Shown one piece after another: positions 33,481 to 41,542 of a stretch of DNA of 64,000 nucleotides; within the stretch, counting starts at the first letter, position 1; every line of letters begins with the position of its first letter. A program made the position numbers and the translations under genes. The DNA is taken from NCBI RefSeq assembly GCF_003443735.1, contig NZ_CP031969.1, forward strand, positions 7,874,001 to 7,938,000, written 5' to 3'. Below the pieces are notes generated by a model. That model ran no database searches. It was not told where the DNA came from and saw only the letters and a list, made by a program, of their open reading frames with translations. The DNA is from Streptomyces sp. CC0208 (GTDB taxonomy: Bacteria > Actinomycetota > Actinomycetes > Streptomycetales > Streptomycetaceae).

Positions 33481-34425
33481 TCAGCCCTTCGTGGCACCGG
33501 CGGCGATGCCGGTGACCAGGGAGCGCTGGAGAAGCAGGTAGACGATCAGGCTGGGGATCAGGGCGATGACCGCGCCGGCGAGGACCACACCCGAGCCGAC
33601 CACGGGGTCGGTGCGCAAGGTGGCCAGGGCGACGGTGACCGTGTAGTCGGTGGGGTCCTTGGCGGCGATCAGGGGCAGCAGGTACTGGTCCCAGATCATG
33701 ATGAACCCGAGGACGCCGGCCACACCGAGAGCGGGCCTGCACAGCGGCAGGATGATCTGCCACAGCATCCGCAGTTCGCCCACGCCGTCCAGGCGGGCCG
33801 CCTCCTCGATCTCGACGGGGATGTCCCGCATGAACTCGGTCAGCATCATCACCGAGAAGCCCCAGGCGCCCAGCGGCAGGATGACACCCCAGACCGTGCC
33901 CTTGAGGTCCACGTGGACCACCGGTACGTCACCGAGGACCAGGGACAGCGGGATCGCGATGACCTCCTCGGGCAGCATCAGCGTCATCATGAACAGCATC
34001 ATGATCAGCGCCTGACCGCGGAACCGGTGCCGGGCCAGCGCGTACGCGGCGAGGGTGCACACCACCAGCTGGAGGAGCAGCCCGCCGCCCGCTATGACCA
34101 GCGAGTTGCCGAGGTAGTCCCACAGGCCCTGGGCGCCCGCGACCTTGAAGTTCGACAGCGTGGTGTCGTGCGGCAGGAACGACAGCGAGGAGCCGCTGGG
34201 GTGGGTGGTGAAGGCGCCCGAGACGATGGTGAGGAACGGCGCCGCGAAGATCGCGAGGGCGATCACGCAGAGCAGGATCCTCAGGCCCCAGGCGAGACCG
34301 GGCCTGTCGTTCCAGCCGAGGGCGGTGTCGAAGCGGGCCGGGGTGGTCCGCTGTGCCTTGGTGGTCCGCCCGGCCGGGGTGTCAGGGGCCGCCGGCCGGG
34401 CGGAGTCGATGACGGGGGCGCTCAT
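33481..34425 (-). CDS. ABC sugar-type importer permease (MalG/LacG-like)
   Basis: A 314-residue inner-membrane permease with six predicted helices. The first helix is LAWGLRILLCVIALAIFAAPFLTIVSGAF; the cytoplasmic EAA loop that contacts the ATPase reads EIEEAARLDGVGELRMLWQIILPLCRPALG (~residue 210-240). The N-terminal ~40 residues are Ala/Pro/Thr-rich. ATG at 34425 overlaps the stop of the upstream permease (ATGA). It is the second permease of a CUT1-type importer; no ATPase gene is in the operon, so a shared MsiK-type ATPase encoded elsewhere is likely, as is usual in Streptomyces. Confidence 0.92.
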   Translation of the reverse strand: MSAPVIDSARPAAPDTPAGRTTKAQRTTPARFDTALGWNDRPGLAWGLRILLCVIALAIFAAPFLTIVSGAFTTHPSGSSLSFLPHDTTLSNFKVAGAQGLWDYLGNSLVIAGGGLLLQLVVCTLAAYALARHRFRGQALIMMLFMMTLMLPEEVIAIPLSLVLGDVPVVHVDLKGTVWGVILPLGAWGFSVMMLTEFMRDIPVEIEEAARLDGVGELRMLWQIILPLCRPALGVAGVLGFIMIWDQYLLPLIAAKDPTDYTVTVALATLRTDPVVGSGVVLAGAVIALIPSLIVYLLLQRSLVTGIAAGATKG

Positions 34426-35342
34426 CGCGCTTCTCCCCTCTTGCGGAGGTGATTGACCGTGACGGTGAGCAGCAGCGTCACGCAGAGCAGGACGACCGAG
34501 GCCGCCGAGGCGCCTCCGATGTCGTTGCGGGTGAAGCCCAGGGTGTAGGCGCGGGTCATCCAGACGTCGGTCGACCCCGCGGGGCCGCCGCCGGTGAGGA
34601 CGTAGACCTCGGTGAACACGCGCAGTCCGCGGATCGTGGCGAGCGTGAGCACGATCATGAGCGCCGGACGGATCGCGGGGAGCGTGACGTACCGCAGCCG
34701 CTGCCACAGGGAGACCCCGTCCATCGCCGCGGCCTCGTACAGCGAGCGGTCGACGCCCGCAAGTCCGGCGAGGAAGATCACCATGTTGTAGGGGGCCCAG
34801 ATCCAGATGCCCATCACCATCGTCGAGTACAGCGCGATGTTCGGGTTGTCGAGGAACTGGACGGTCCCGAGGCCGAGGAAGTGCAGGCCGCTGTTGAGCA
34901 GGCCGTCGGAGGTCGGGTAGTACATCAGCCGCCACAGCTCGCCGACGACCGCGGTGGCCGTGACGGCGGGCAGGAAGACGGCGGTGCGGAGGAGCTTCAG
35001 CGAACGTGCCTGGCCCTCCAGGAGCAGCGCGAGGGCGAGCCCGAGCACGATCGCACCGACCGCCTGGCCCATGCCCAGGATCAGGGTGTGCCCGATCGCG
35101 TCCTGGAAGCGGTGGTCGGTCAGGACCCTCGTGTAGTTCTCGAGGCCGATCCATTTGTCGCCGAGGAAGGGCCGCACGTCGAAGAAGCTGAGCCAGATGC
35201 CCTTGGCCATCGGCCAGAACTTGAACACCAGGGCGAGCAGCAGACCCGGGGTCAGGAAGAGCCAGGGGACGACGGCCTTCTTGTCGATGGCCCTCTTGGT
35301 GAGGCCTCTGCGCGCTGTGGGCGCGGGGACGGAAGCGGTCAT
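34422..35342 (-). CDS. ABC sugar-type importer permease (MalF/LacF-like)
   Basis: A 306-residue inner-membrane permease with six predicted helices, starting VVPWLFLTPGLLLALVFKFWPMAKGIWLSF. The EAA loop is DRSLYEAAAMDGVSLWQRLRYVTLPAIRPAL (~residue 200-230). Start and stop overlap the binding-protein and second permease genes by 4 bases each, so translation is coupled. It forms the channel with its neighbour for import of an aldarate or uronate-type compound, inferred from the downstream enzymes. Confidence 0.92.
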   Translation of the reverse strand: MTASVPAPTARRGLTKRAIDKKAVVPWLFLTPGLLLALVFKFWPMAKGIWLSFFDVRPFLGDKWIGLENYTRVLTDHRFQDAIGHTLILGMGQAVGAIVLGLALALLLEGQARSLKLLRTAVFLPAVTATAVVGELWRLMYYPTSDGLLNSGLHFLGLGTVQFLDNPNIALYSTMVMGIWIWAPYNMVIFLAGLAGVDRSLYEAAAMDGVSLWQRLRYVTLPAIRPALMIVLTLATIRGLRVFTEVYVLTGGGPAGSTDVWMTRAYTLGFTRNDIGGASAASVVLLCVTLLLTVTVNHLRKRGEAR

Positions 35343-36673
35343 TTCAGCAGGTCCTGGTCCTTGAGGTCACCGGCGAGCGTGTCGTTGAGCTCCTTGAGCC
35401 GGGAGCGGACGTCACCGCCGCAGTACGTGAAGATCGAGTTCAGTGAGTCGGCGGTGTCCTGCTTGATCGGGGCGAAGTCCGGCGCGTTCGGGAACTGCTC
35501 GGAGGCGTCCTCGTAGGCCTTCTGTACGACGCTCCAGCGGACGTCGTTCCTGACCTTCGCCGCGTCCAGCGTGGAGTTGACGGGGATGCGGACGACGGGT
35601 TGGTGGCCGTCGACGCTGGTCATGGCGATCTTCTGGCCCTCGGTCGAGATCAGGAACGCGGCCAGCGCCCGTTCCTGGCGGTCCTTGCCGGTCTTGGCGC
35701 CGAGGTAGACGTCCTCGCCGTCGGCCAGCGCATCACCGCCGGCCGGGCCCGCGGGGGCGGGGACGACCTCGTACGTGTCCTTGCCGGGCGTGGCGTCGAA
35801 GGTGGTGATGTTGTACGGGCCGGTCATGTACATCCCGGCGTTGCCGTCCTGGAAGTTGGTGGCCGTCCCCGTGACGGCGGTGATCGCGCCGGGCTGGACG
35901 ACACCCTTCTCGCCGCAGAAGAGGTTGTCCTTCATCCAGGTCACGGCGTGCACCGCGGCGGCCGAGTCCATGGCCGGGGTGTACTTGCCGTTGCCGGCCG
36001 ACTGGATGATCTGGGCTCCGCCCTGCCACAGGAAGCTCGCGCCCCACCAAGCGGCATAACCGTTCTGGGCGCTGGCCGGCGCGACGATGCCGTAGGTGTC
36101 GGCCTTGCCGTCGCCGTCCGGGTCCCGGGTGACGAAGGCCTTGGCGACGGAGAGCATCTCCTGCCAGGTCGTCGGCGCCTTCAGCCCGAGCTTCCTCAGC
36201 CAGTCCTTGCGGATCATCAGGGTCTGGGCCTGACGGGAGTAGGGGATGCCGTAGTGCTTTCCGTCGACGCCCACCGTGGAGGACCAGGACTTGGGGGTGA
36301 TCTGGTCGCCGCCCGCGATCGACGCGGGGTCGATGGGCTTGAGCAGACCCTGACTCTGGTAACTGCCCATGAGAGCCGTGTCGTTGATCATGACGTCCGG
36401 CAGGTCCTTGGTGGACGCGCGGCTCTGGAGCTGCTGGTCGAAGTTGACGACCGGCTGGTAGTCGATCTTGATGCCGGTCTTCCTGGTGAAGGCGGCGAAG
36501 ACCCGGTCGTAGGTGGCGGCCGAGTCCGGATTGCTCCGGGTCCAGACCTCCAGCGTGTTCGGATCGCTGCTGCCCGCACTGTCGGACCCGGAACCACAGG
36601 CGGCCGTTGCGAACATCAGTCCCCCGACGGTGGCTGCGGCGGCCAGGCGGCGTCGTCGTCGGCGTTCGCCCAT
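35339..36673 (-). CDS. ABC importer substrate-binding lipoprotein
   Basis: A 444-residue extracellular binding lipoprotein of the CUT1 sugar class. A basic start (MGERRRRRRLAAAATVGGLMFATAACGS) ends in a lipobox with the acylated Cys (~residue 25). The mature part has the type I/II solute-binding pattern, with TLEVWTRSNPDSAATYDRVFAAFTRKTG near the start. ATG at 36673 has GGAGA 6-9 bases upstream; a longer GTG reading starts inside the operator. First gene of the aldarate operon; the ligand is inferred, not shown. A promoter and an inverted-repeat operator are visible upstream. Confidence 0.93.
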   Translation of the reverse strand: MGERRRRRRLAAAATVGGLMFATAACGSGSDSAGSSDPNTLEVWTRSNPDSAATYDRVFAAFTRKTGIKIDYQPVVNFDQQLQSRASTKDLPDVMINDTALMGSYQSQGLLKPIDPASIAGGDQITPKSWSSTVGVDGKHYGIPYSRQAQTLMIRKDWLRKLGLKAPTTWQEMLSVAKAFVTRDPDGDGKADTYGIVAPASAQNGYAAWWGASFLWQGGAQIIQSAGNGKYTPAMDSAAAVHAVTWMKDNLFCGEKGVVQPGAITAVTGTATNFQDGNAGMYMTGPYNITTFDATPGKDTYEVVPAPAGPAGGDALADGEDVYLGAKTGKDRQERALAAFLISTEGQKIAMTSVDGHQPVVRIPVNSTLDAAKVRNDVRWSVVQKAYEDASEQFPNAPDFAPIKQDTADSLNSIFTYCGGDVRSRLKELNDTLAGDLKDQDLLK

Positions 36674-36691
36674 GGACACTCTCCGTTCATA

Positions 36692-36712
36692 TCCGTGAAC
36701 CCGCTTCACGAA
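36692..36712. promoter_or_regulatory. Operator-like inverted repeat before the aldarate operon
   Basis: CGTGAA (36694-36699) and TTCACG (36705-36710) form a perfect inverted repeat with a 5-base spacer; one further pair on each side also matches with one mismatch. It lies just downstream of the predicted transcription start and 19 bases before the start codon, a position suited to repression. No regulator gene is adjacent. Confidence 0.6.
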
Positions 36713-36727
36713 TCTAAATGATCGGCC

Positions 36728-36757
36728 AAGCTACGGATTGTTTCTTCCATATGTCAA
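36728..36757 (-). promoter_or_regulatory. Sigma-70-type promoter of the aldarate operon
   Basis: On the minus strand, a consensus -35 TTGACA (36752-36757) is followed after 18 bases by TAGCTT (36728-36733) as -10. Transcription would start near 36721, giving a leader of about 48 bases that contains the inverted repeat. Confidence 0.7.
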
Positions 36758-36850
36758 GACATGGCTGGGAGTCTTCACAGAGGCTGTGCACGAGCTCTCT
36801 TCGGGAAGGCTGGGGCGAAGACGGTGACGAGAGGGACCAGGGAGGCGCAG

Positions 36851-37717
36851 GTGTACGACGACGGCGAGGGCCCGGGTGCGGCGGCCGCGCGGCTCACCGG
36901 CCGCACGGCGACGGACGAGCGGCCGTTGTCCGGCGCGCTCGCCGAGGTGGCCCTCGACGACGGCCGCGCGGTGATGGTGAAGCGCGCCCACAGCGCCGAG
37001 GAGGCCCGGGCGGAGGCCGCGGGCCTGCGCTGGCTGACCGAGGCCGGCACGGTCCGGGTGCCGACCGGGCACGGCCAGGACGGCCCCTGGCTGGTGACCG
37101 ACCTGATCGCGAGGGGACGGCCGAGCCGGGAGACGGCACTGGATCTGGGCCGGGCGCTGGCCGGGCTGCACCTCGCCGGGGCGCCCGCCTTCGGCTCGGC
37201 GCCGCCCGGCGGTCCCCGGGAGGCGTACATCGGGCGGGCGCCGATGCACAACGTCGAAGGCGCCGAGTGGCCGCAGTGGTACGCCGAGCACCGGGTGCTT
37301 CCGTACCTGCGGCGCGCGGTGGACGACGGCACGATCACACTCTCGGAGGCCGAGGTGATCGAGCGGCTCTGCGCCCGGCTGCCCGACCTCGCGGGCCCAG
37401 CCGAGCCTCCGGCTCGGCTGCACGGCGACCTGTGGAACGGCAACGTGCTGTGGGGCGCCGACGGCCACGCCTGGCTCATCGACCCGGCCGCGCACGGCGG
37501 CCACCGAGAGACCGACCTCGCGATGCTCCACCTCTTCGGCTGCCCGCACCTGGACGAGGTGCTGCGCGGCTACGAGAGCGCGGCGCCGCTCGCCGACGGC
37601 TGGTCCGACCGCATCGGGCTGCACCAGCTGTTCCCGCTGCTGGTGCACGCTGTGCTGTTCGGGCGGGGGTACGCGGAACAGGCGCTCAGCACGGCGAAGG
37701 CGGCCCTGGAACGGTGA
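36851..37717 (+). CDS. Fructosamine kinase-family protein
   Basis: A 288-residue kinase of the fructosamine-3-kinase/aminoglycoside phosphotransferase fold. The catalytic loop is RLHGDLWNGNVLWGADGHAWLIDPAAHGGHRETDLAML (~residue 185-220), giving the catalytic Asp, Asn and the metal Asp of IDP. An N-lobe Lys is in AVMVKRAHSAEEARAEAAGLRWL. Family role: phosphorylation of ketosamine adducts for deglycation repair, though bacterial substrates vary. GTG at 36851 was chosen because GGAGG sits 5 bases upstream; an earlier ATG at 36761 lies among the divergent operon promoter. Divergent from the aldarate operon. Confidence 0.88.
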   Translation: MYDDGEGPGAAAARLTGRTATDERPLSGALAEVALDDGRAVMVKRAHSAEEARAEAAGLRWLTEAGTVRVPTGHGQDGPWLVTDLIARGRPSRETALDLGRALAGLHLAGAPAFGSAPPGGPREAYIGRAPMHNVEGAEWPQWYAEHRVLPYLRRAVDDGTITLSEAEVIERLCARLPDLAGPAEPPARLHGDLWNGNVLWGADGHAWLIDPAAHGGHRETDLAMLHLFGCPHLDEVLRGYESAAPLADGWSDRIGLHQLFPLLVHAVLFGRGYAEQALSTAKAALER

Positions 37718-37743
37718 GTCCACCGGTCCGGGCCGCCTGCCGG

Positions 37744-37927
37744 GTGACGTCGACGACGAGGAGAGCGAAGGAACTGGAGCTCTTGGAAAGCCGGTTTTGC
37801 AGACCGGTAGAAGGAAGCTCCTTCATGGCCTCGTGCGTGACGTCGAGGGCGAGGAAAGCGGAAGGACTGGAGATCCAAGCCCCATGGGGGCTCATCGAAT
37901 GGAGAAGGAAGCCCTTCCATGGCCTCG
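37744..37927. repeat. Tandem pair of ~90-base structured repeats
   Basis: Copies 37744-37833 and 37837-37927 repeat with a period of 93 bases. The first ~36 bases and last ~25 bases of each copy match closely, while the middle differs. Despite this, each middle forms its own hairpin (37791-37795 with 37803-37807; 37878-37883 with 37887-37892), and each end forms a GAAGG..CCTTC hairpin (37810-37824; 37904-37917). The element lies between two convergent genes and is less GC-biased than its neighbours. It may be an RNA-level element or terminator; 93 is also a multiple of three. Confidence 0.75.
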
Positions 37928-37946
37928 CCACGCGCAACCGTAACAG

Positions 37947-40118
37947 TCACTCGGGGATCAAGTCGCGCAGGTTTTCCGGGGTGATGACGACCGAGTCCGG
38001 GTGCAGCCCCTCGGGCCGCTCCAGGCCGATGTAGGTCACGGGGCCGTCCGGCACCGACCCGGCGTCCCAAGTCGCCACGTCGGTACCGCCGTTCGCCATC
38101 AGCGAGGTCAGATACCCGACCGTGAGCTGTTCGCGCTCGACGATGCCGCGCACCAGCGTCGCGACCGATACCTGGTTGTCCTCCACGCGGTTGTACGCCG
38201 GCTGCCCCTTCAGGTACAGGTGCAGCCACTTGGCGTGCCAACTCCCGTCCTGCGCACGCCGGAACGCCAGCGGCAGCGCCACCCGGCCGGGACCGCGCAG
38301 CTCCGACTTCATCCGCACGGTACGCGCCTCGAAGGGGCGGCCCCGCTGCTCGCCCTCGCGCAGCATGAACCCGAAGAACGACTCCTCGGCCTCCTCGAAC
38401 TTCTCCCCGGAGTAGATGTTCACCTGCGGCACGATGTACGTACCCCGCACCGCCCCGAGCCGCAGGTTGATGAACTCCGAGGCACCGTCCGGGGCGTTGG
38501 TGATGTCACCCGAGTGCTCGCCCTCCACCTCGCGGAGATTGGTGTACGACAGCCAGGACACCGTCTCGTAGTCCGCGTCCAGCAGCAGCGCCGACAGGTC
38601 GTAGTCGGTGACCCGCTGCGTCTGCTTCCAGTACACGAAGAACCGCAGCAGCTCCCCGTCGACCGGCGAGACCGAGCCGCGGGGCAGCACCCCGAGTCCG
38701 GCCGAGGTCGCCCGCCCGCTGAGCGGAAGCGCCACGTCGAGGACGTCGGGGTCGACCAACAGCCGCTCCGGGGACGGGAGTCGACGGCCGATCTCCGCGT
38801 CCAGAGCGGCGATCAGACGTTCCCGTTCCGCCTCCGGCACGACCCCACGTGTGTCGTCGGCGACGTGCGCGCGGCCGAGACGGTTGACGAACACCCGCTT
38901 CCGGCCCGACTCAGCGGCCCGGTTGTGCAGGTACTCACGCACCGACAGGACGACCCGTCCGGAGACCTCGGGAGTGACCTCCTCGACGACGGCCACCACG
39001 GCGTCCCGCTCCTGCTGCGTGCGCGCGGTGCGCAGCAGCCGGTCCAGCGCACGGAACAGCCTGCCGGGCGCGGACCTGAGCAGCTCCGCCGCTCCGGTGA
39101 CGTCGTCCGCGCCGAGCAGCGCCTCCACTCGGGCGTCGAAGGTGTACGCCTTCTGCTCGCCCCGGGCGACGGCGAACACCTCGGCGGCGCGCGGCCACTG
39201 GGGGTACTCGTGCGGGTGCAGACGCTCGCCGAGCCGCTTGAACGCCTCGCGGTGTGCGAGGACGTCGGCGAGTTTGGCGGGAGTCCGGGCGACGACCTCG
39301 TCCAGCCCCGCGAGCAGGGCGCGGCGGACCGGGCGGGACAGCTTGCGGAACCGGGTCGGTTCCTGAAGGCTCACATCCCCGCCCGACAACGCGCAGGCCA
39401 GCCGCAGCACATCGGTCACGGTGTCCAGCAGCAGGCCCGAACCCGCCTTCATCCGGGCCTCGTTGACGACGGCACGGTTCTCCCGCACCGGGATCGTCTC
39501 GGGCTGGGGACCGTCCGCGCAGTGCCCGGCGAGCACCTTGAGATCGGCCAGATGCTCGTCCCCGAGCGGCGTGGTGCTGCCGGCCAGCGCCAGGTACAGG
39601 GCGCTGACCTCGTCTTCCAGGGATGCGCCCAGGTGCAGGACGGTGAGCCGGTCGCCGACCGCTGCCGTCAGCTCGTCGTGCGCCGCGAGCATCTCGTCGT
39701 ACGTGTGCCGGTAGGTGCCGTACGACGGCAGGGTGAGCAGGTTGACCACGCCGTTGCGCAGCTGGGCGAGGACGCCGGAGCGGGCCTTGCCGTCCTCCAG
39801 GGCCTCGCGGACGCAGCGCATCCAGAACTCGAAGGTGTCCGGGACGTTGGCCGGGAAGTCCTTGAAGTAGACGTTGTGCCGCACATGGTCGCCGGCCATC
39901 TCGCGGACGGTGGCGAGCGTGCGCACGGCGGTGTCGACGACCGTGCTCCCGGACAGCCCCGACAACGTCCTCAGCGCGTCCGCCGACAGCTTGAAGCCGA
40001 CGGACATCAGCGCGGCGTCGAACTGCCGCGCGGCGACGTCACCCTCACCGGCGGGGCCCGCGGGAGCGGGCAGCCGGAGGGCATGCCGAATGACCAGGGA
40101 ATCGAGACGGTGGACCAT
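37947..40118 (-). CDS. SCO0854-like protein with C-terminal TerD-type domain
   Basis: A 723-residue protein that resembles the MXAN_6230/SCO0854 family. The long N-terminal ~470 residues are helical (for example AEELLRSAPGRLFRALDRLLRTARTQQERDAVVAVVEEV), and the C-terminal ~240 residues look like a TerD-type domain: RFFVYWKQTQRVTDYDLSALLLDADYETVSWLSYTNLRE, EGEHSGDITNAPDGASEFINLRL, IVPQVNIYSGEKFEEAEESFFGFMLRE. TerD domains bind calcium and occur in stress-response systems. No RING or zinc motif is visible. ATG at 40118 was chosen over a longer reading. It is convergent with the kinase gene across the tandem repeats. Confidence 0.75.
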   Translation of the reverse strand: MVHRLDSLVIRHALRLPAPAGPAGEGDVAARQFDAALMSVGFKLSADALRTLSGLSGSTVVDTAVRTLATVREMAGDHVRHNVYFKDFPANVPDTFEFWMRCVREALEDGKARSGVLAQLRNGVVNLLTLPSYGTYRHTYDEMLAAHDELTAAVGDRLTVLHLGASLEDEVSALYLALAGSTTPLGDEHLADLKVLAGHCADGPQPETIPVRENRAVVNEARMKAGSGLLLDTVTDVLRLACALSGGDVSLQEPTRFRKLSRPVRRALLAGLDEVVARTPAKLADVLAHREAFKRLGERLHPHEYPQWPRAAEVFAVARGEQKAYTFDARVEALLGADDVTGAAELLRSAPGRLFRALDRLLRTARTQQERDAVVAVVEEVTPEVSGRVVLSVREYLHNRAAESGRKRVFVNRLGRAHVADDTRGVVPEAERERLIAALDAEIGRRLPSPERLLVDPDVLDVALPLSGRATSAGLGVLPRGSVSPVDGELLRFFVYWKQTQRVTDYDLSALLLDADYETVSWLSYTNLREVEGEHSGDITNAPDGASEFINLRLGAVRGTYIVPQVNIYSGEKFEEAEESFFGFMLREGEQRGRPFEARTVRMKSELRGPGRVALPLAFRRAQDGSWHAKWLHLYLKGQPAYNRVEDNQVSVATLVRGIVEREQLTVGYLTSLMANGGTDVATWDAGSVPDGPVTYIGLERPEGLHPDSVVITPENLRDLIPE

Positions 40119-40226
40119 GCCGGAATGGTCGCAGAGGTGTTCGATCCGGCGCACCGGAGTTTTCGGGCCCCGGGCCAGTGCGGGCCGCGGCCCAGTGCGG
40201 GCCCCGGGCCGGTCAGGCCTCCGGGG

Positions 40227-40610
40227 TCAGGACTCCCCGTCCTGCTTCTTCTCCTTGATGCGCGCCGCCTCCTTGCGGACCTCCGCCTGGGTGGCGCGCT
40301 CCTTCTCCAGCCACTCGGGACTCTCGTCCCGCAGCGCCTCGATCTGCTCGGTGGTGAGCGGCTCGGTGACCCCGCCGCGCGCGAGACCGGCGATGGAGAC
40401 GCCCAGCCGGGCCGCGACGACCGGACGGGGGTGCGGGCCGTTGCGTCGCAGGTCCTGCAACCACTGGGGCGGGTTCGCCTGGAGCTCGTTCAGCTCGGCG
40501 CGCGTGACGACACCCTCCTGGAACTCTGCGGGGGTGGCGGGGAGGTACACACCCAGCTTCTTCGCCGCGGTCGCGGGCTTCATCGTCTGGGTGTTCTGGT
40601 GCGACGTCAT
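40227..40610 (-). CDS. DUF5997 protein
   Basis: A 127-residue cytosolic protein of the DUF5997 type: MKPATAAKKLGVYLPATPAEFQEGVVTRAELNELQANPPQWLQDLRRNGPHPRPVVAARLGVSIAGLARGG, then a charged helical tail rich in Lys and Glu. It may contain a helix-turn-helix-like region near RPVVAARLGVSIAGLA, but that is not proven. It is divergent from a LysR-substrate-domain gene with a 58-base gap, an arrangement that suggests joint control. ATG at 40610 is one option; the ATG of MKPATA (40580) is the other. Confidence 0.8.
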   Translation of the reverse strand: MTSHQNTQTMKPATAAKKLGVYLPATPAEFQEGVVTRAELNELQANPPQWLQDLRRNGPHPRPVVAARLGVSIAGLARGGVTEPLTTEQIEALRDESPEWLEKERATQAEVRKEAARIKEKKQDGES

Positions 40611-40668
40611 GGAGTCCAGACTATCGGCCGCGCACGAGACCTCCGACCACAGTGGGTAACCTTGCCGC

Positions 40669-41481
40669 GTGACAGACTCGCCAGAACCCCCTTCCTTCCG
40701 GCTCGCGTACGTCCCCGGGGTGACGCCCGCCAAGTGGGTGCGGATCTGGAACGAGCGCCTCCCCGACATCCGCCTGGAGCTCGTCCAGGTGGCTCCCGCG
40801 GAGGCCTCCGACGTGTTGCGCGACGGCGGAGCGGACGCCGGTCTCGTTCGGCTGCCGGTCGACCGTACGGTGTTCAGCGCGATCCCCCTCTACACCGAGA
40901 CCTCGGTCGTCGTGGTCCCCAAGGACCACGTGGTGACCGCGGTGGAGGAAGTGACCGTGGAGGACCTGGCGGACGAGGTCGTCCTCCACCCCCTCGACGA
41001 CGTCATCGGCTGGGACCGGCCGCCCGGTGAACCGGCCTTCGAACGCCCGGCCACCACGGCGGACGCGATCGAGCTCGTGGCGGCGAACATCGGCGTGCTC
41101 GTCGTCCCCCAGTCCCTGGCCCGGCTCCACCACCGCCGCGACCTCACCTACCGCCCGCTCACCGACGCCCCGCAGTCCGAGATCGCCCTGGCCTGGCGAG
41201 AGGACGCGACGACGGACATGGTCGAGGACTTCATCGGCATCGTCCGGGGGCGGACGGTCAACAGCTCGCGGGGCCGCACCCAGCCCGAGCCGGAGCGCGG
41301 CCAACGGCCCGAGAAGGGTGGCGGACGCAAGCCGGCGGGCGCGGGGAAGGGCACCGCGCGGGGATCTTCCGGCGCGGGCAAGGGGTCCCGTGGAGGCTCC
41401 GGCCGGTCCGGTGGGTCCGGTGGGTCCGGTGGCTCCAAGGGCGCGGGGGCTCGACGGGGCAAGCCCAGGCGCAGGGGGTAG
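40669..41481 (+). CDS. LysR-type substrate-binding domain protein lacking the HTH, with a basic tail
   Basis: A 270-residue protein. Residues ~8-195 form a LysR-type effector-binding domain (FRLAYVPGVTPAKWVRIWNERLPDIRLELVQV, LYTETSVVVVPKDHVV, ANIGVLVVPQSLARLHHRRDLTYRPL). There is no N-terminal winged HTH; the GTG at 40669 sits directly before the domain and no reading extends upstream. Instead the last ~70 residues are a Gly/Arg/Lys/Ser-rich tail (RGSSGAGKGSRGGSGRSGGS...), which could bind nucleic acid non-specifically. Divergent from the DUF5997 gene, which may act with it. Function unknown. Confidence 0.8.
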   Translation: MTDSPEPPSFRLAYVPGVTPAKWVRIWNERLPDIRLELVQVAPAEASDVLRDGGADAGLVRLPVDRTVFSAIPLYTETSVVVVPKDHVVTAVEEVTVEDLADEVVLHPLDDVIGWDRPPGEPAFERPATTADAIELVAANIGVLVVPQSLARLHHRRDLTYRPLTDAPQSEIALAWREDATTDMVEDFIGIVRGRTVNSSRGRTQPEPERGQRPEKGGGRKPAGAGKGTARGSSGAGKGSRGGSGRSGGSGGSGGSKGAGARRGKPRRRG

Positions 41482-41542
41482 CGTCCGGAGCCCGGCGCCC
41501 CGTAGGCAGCCCTCACGGCAGCGGCATGCGCGGGGCACCCCG

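Noticed and set aside
37791..37807. tRNA-like anticodon arm (5-base stem, 7-base loop) in the tandem repeat
   Set aside because: No acceptor stem, D-arm or T-arm with the GGTTCGA pattern surrounds it; the matching part of the second repeat has an unrelated loop.
37686..37937. Small minus-strand ORF across the tandem repeats (83 codons)
   Set aside because: No ribosome site, codon use unlike neighbours and overlap with the kinase 3' end; kept only as a possibility under the repeat.
40150..40215. Direct repeat of CAGTGCGGGCC with GGGCCCCGGGCC blocks
   Set aside because: Very GC-rich short repeats between two same-strand genes; likely a loose terminator hairpin, with no clean stem to annotate.
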